From assembly GCA_937915865.1 (NCBI GenBank), contig CALGIG010000082.1, positions 1 through 64,000 on the forward strand: DNA of 64,000 bases, written 5' to 3'. Of this stretch, positions 62,998 to 64,000 are shown in pieces (within the stretch, counting starts at the first letter, position 1; the number at the start of each line of letters is the position of its first letter). The stretch comes from an uncultured Prolixibacteraceae bacterium (GTDB lineage: Bacteria; Bacteroidota; Bacteroidia; Bacteroidales; Prolixibacteraceae). A program made the translations under genes and the position numbers. The notes under the pieces are model-generated. The model did not search any database, was not told the DNA's origin, and worked only from the letters and a program-made list of their open reading frames with translations.

Positions 62998-64000
62998 ATG
63001 CGTAAACTTTGGATTTTTATTTTGCTTGTTTTATTTGCAGAAAGCTCTCGCGCTCAGAAATACCAGTTGTTTTCGCCCGATCAAAAACTATCGGCTGAAG
63101 TAGAAATTACTCCCGCTATTCAGGTTAAATTATTGAAAAACAATGTTGAATTGCTGAGAATGTCGGGCTTGTCGCTGCAAGTCGAGGGTAATGTTCCTGA
63201 TTTTACGAGACTTCAGGTTAAAAAAGTAACCCGAAAATCGGTGAGCGAGCAAGTTAAACCTGTTATTCGGGAGCGAGCCAATCAATATACCAACCAATAT
63301 AACGAGATGCAGGTGGCATTCAAATCGGGAGTTGCCATTGATTTTAGGTTATTCGATGAAGGTTTGGCTTACCGGTTCTCAACTTCGTTAAAAGACAGCA
63401 TGACTATCCAGAAGGAAAACCTGAGCATTCATCTGGCCGATGGCGATTCCATTCGATACCAACCTTCGCGTTCGTTTAATTCATCTTATGAAACTCCTTA
63501 TGAATTCAGACCTGTTAGCGGAATTGGAAACGGAGAACTCAGCCATTTGCCGGCTTTGATTCAGAAAAAAGATGGTCCTTTTGTCATGATTACAGAGGCC
63601 GACTTATACAATTATCCAGGTTTGTGGCTAACCGGAACCGGTGGAACAGAATTGAAAGCTGCTAACCCATTTCTCCCCAAAAAATACAGGTATACCGGAA
63701 GCATTTATGATCATGGACAAATTGCTGAGACAAACAATTTTATAGCCCGTGTTGGAGGCAATAGAACTTTCCCCTGGCGAATTTTTGCTGTAGCTGAGAA
63801 GGAGGAAGGGTTAATTACGAATAATATGGTTTATTTGCTGGCATCGCCAACAGCCAATCAGGATTTTTCGTGGGTAAAACCGGGTGTGGTGATGTTCGAT
63901 TGGTGGGGTAAAAACAATATTTATGGCGTCGATTTCAATGCCGGAATCAACACAGAAACTGCTAAATATTACATCGACTTTTGTGCTTCACACGGATTTC
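62998..64000 (+). CDS. GH97 glycoside hydrolase, partial at window end
   Basis: Open frame from the ATG at 62998 through the end of the window (334 codons, no stop), so the C-terminal half including the catalytic residues is missing. Signal peptide MRKLWIFILLVLFAESSRA. The GH97 N-terminal beta domain is clear (YQLFSPDQKLSAEVEITP, then FRLFDEGLAYRFS). The barrel begins near MFDWWGKNNIYGVDFNAGINTETAKYYIDF. It follows the MFS porter by 18 bases in an operon under AraC control. Retaining or inverting type cannot be told from this part. Confidence 0.88.
   Translation, partial: MRKLWIFILLVLFAESSRAQKYQLFSPDQKLSAEVEITPAIQVKLLKNNVELLRMSGLSLQVEGNVPDFTRLQVKKVTRKSVSEQVKPVIRERANQYTNQYNEMQVAFKSGVAIDFRLFDEGLAYRFSTSLKDSMTIQKENLSIHLADGDSIRYQPSRSFNSSYETPYEFRPVSGIGNGELSHLPALIQKKDGPFVMITEADLYNYPGLWLTGTGGTELKAANPFLPKKYRYTGSIYDHGQIAETNNFIARVGGNRTFPWRIFAVAEKEEGLITNNMVYLLASPTANQDFSWVKPGVVMFDWWGKNNIYGVDFNAGINTETAKYYIDFCASHGF

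Overview
The window looks like chromosomal DNA of a Bacteroidota member. The evidence is two complete SusC/SusD pairs, ECF sigma/FecR pairs feeding SusC receptors with an N-terminal STN domain, NigD-like, DUF3078 and GH97 proteins, PPi-dependent phosphofructokinase, and -7 promoter boxes of the Bacteroidota type TAnnTTTG without strong Shine-Dalgarno sites. The glycan-degrading content and gene style suggest a free-living or sediment/marine Marinilabiliales/Prolixibacteraceae-type organism. That placement is inference, because no rRNA is present.

Region by region. 1-1921: an EcoRV-like type II restriction-modification pair at the window edge. 2077-9256: housekeeping genes (PPi-PFK, NigD-like lipoprotein, S9 peptidase, cytidylate-kinase-like protein, aminopeptidase P). 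9300-10442: an isolated phage-type lysis pair (holin and GH108 muramidase) around a REP/MITE-like repeat. 10630-14919: tandem M3 oligopeptidase paralogues, one predicted lipoprotein and one with an ordinary signal peptide. 15209-20466: pheT, two EamA exporters and a small lipoprotein. 20638-26663: a LacI-controlled glycosidase operon (GH172, DUF6786, GH116) without its own SusCD. 26793-36481: mixed metabolism and regulation: SRPBCC, DUF3078, CYTH and HD proteins, a chorismate-mutase-like/aldolase-like overlapping pair, a GntR regulator, sucCD, a SIS isomerase and an isochorismatase-like hydrolase. 36543-58532: a long minus-strand glycan-utilisation region. From upstream to downstream it holds GH97, sigma-1, FecR-1, SusC-1, SusD-1, a phosphodiesterase with a PA14 domain, sigma-2, FecR-2, SusC-2, SusD-2, GH29 alpha-L-fucosidase and an SGNH/alpha-beta-hydrolase/SGNH fusion. 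58664-64000: a DUF72 protein, an orphan AT-rich lipoprotein, and an AraC regulator divergent from an MFS sugar porter and a second GH97 that runs off the end.

How the genes fit together: each SusC carries an STN domain that can signal through the adjacent FecR to the adjacent ECF sigma factor, so the two SusCD pairs look like two separately sensed uptake systems placed back to back. The fucosidase, esterase fusion, GH97 and phosphodiesterase are the probable periplasmic or surface enzymes that trim the imported glycans. The fucosidase has its own -7 box.

The most notable observations are: the EcoRV-like pair with a conserved recognition loop; the three-domain esterase; the overlapping chorismate-mutase/aldolase pair; a similar RNA hairpin between fecR and susC in both ECF systems; a hairpin that buries the start codon of sigma-2; and the holin/muramidase pair outside any prophage. 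No tRNA, rRNA or CRISPR array was seen.
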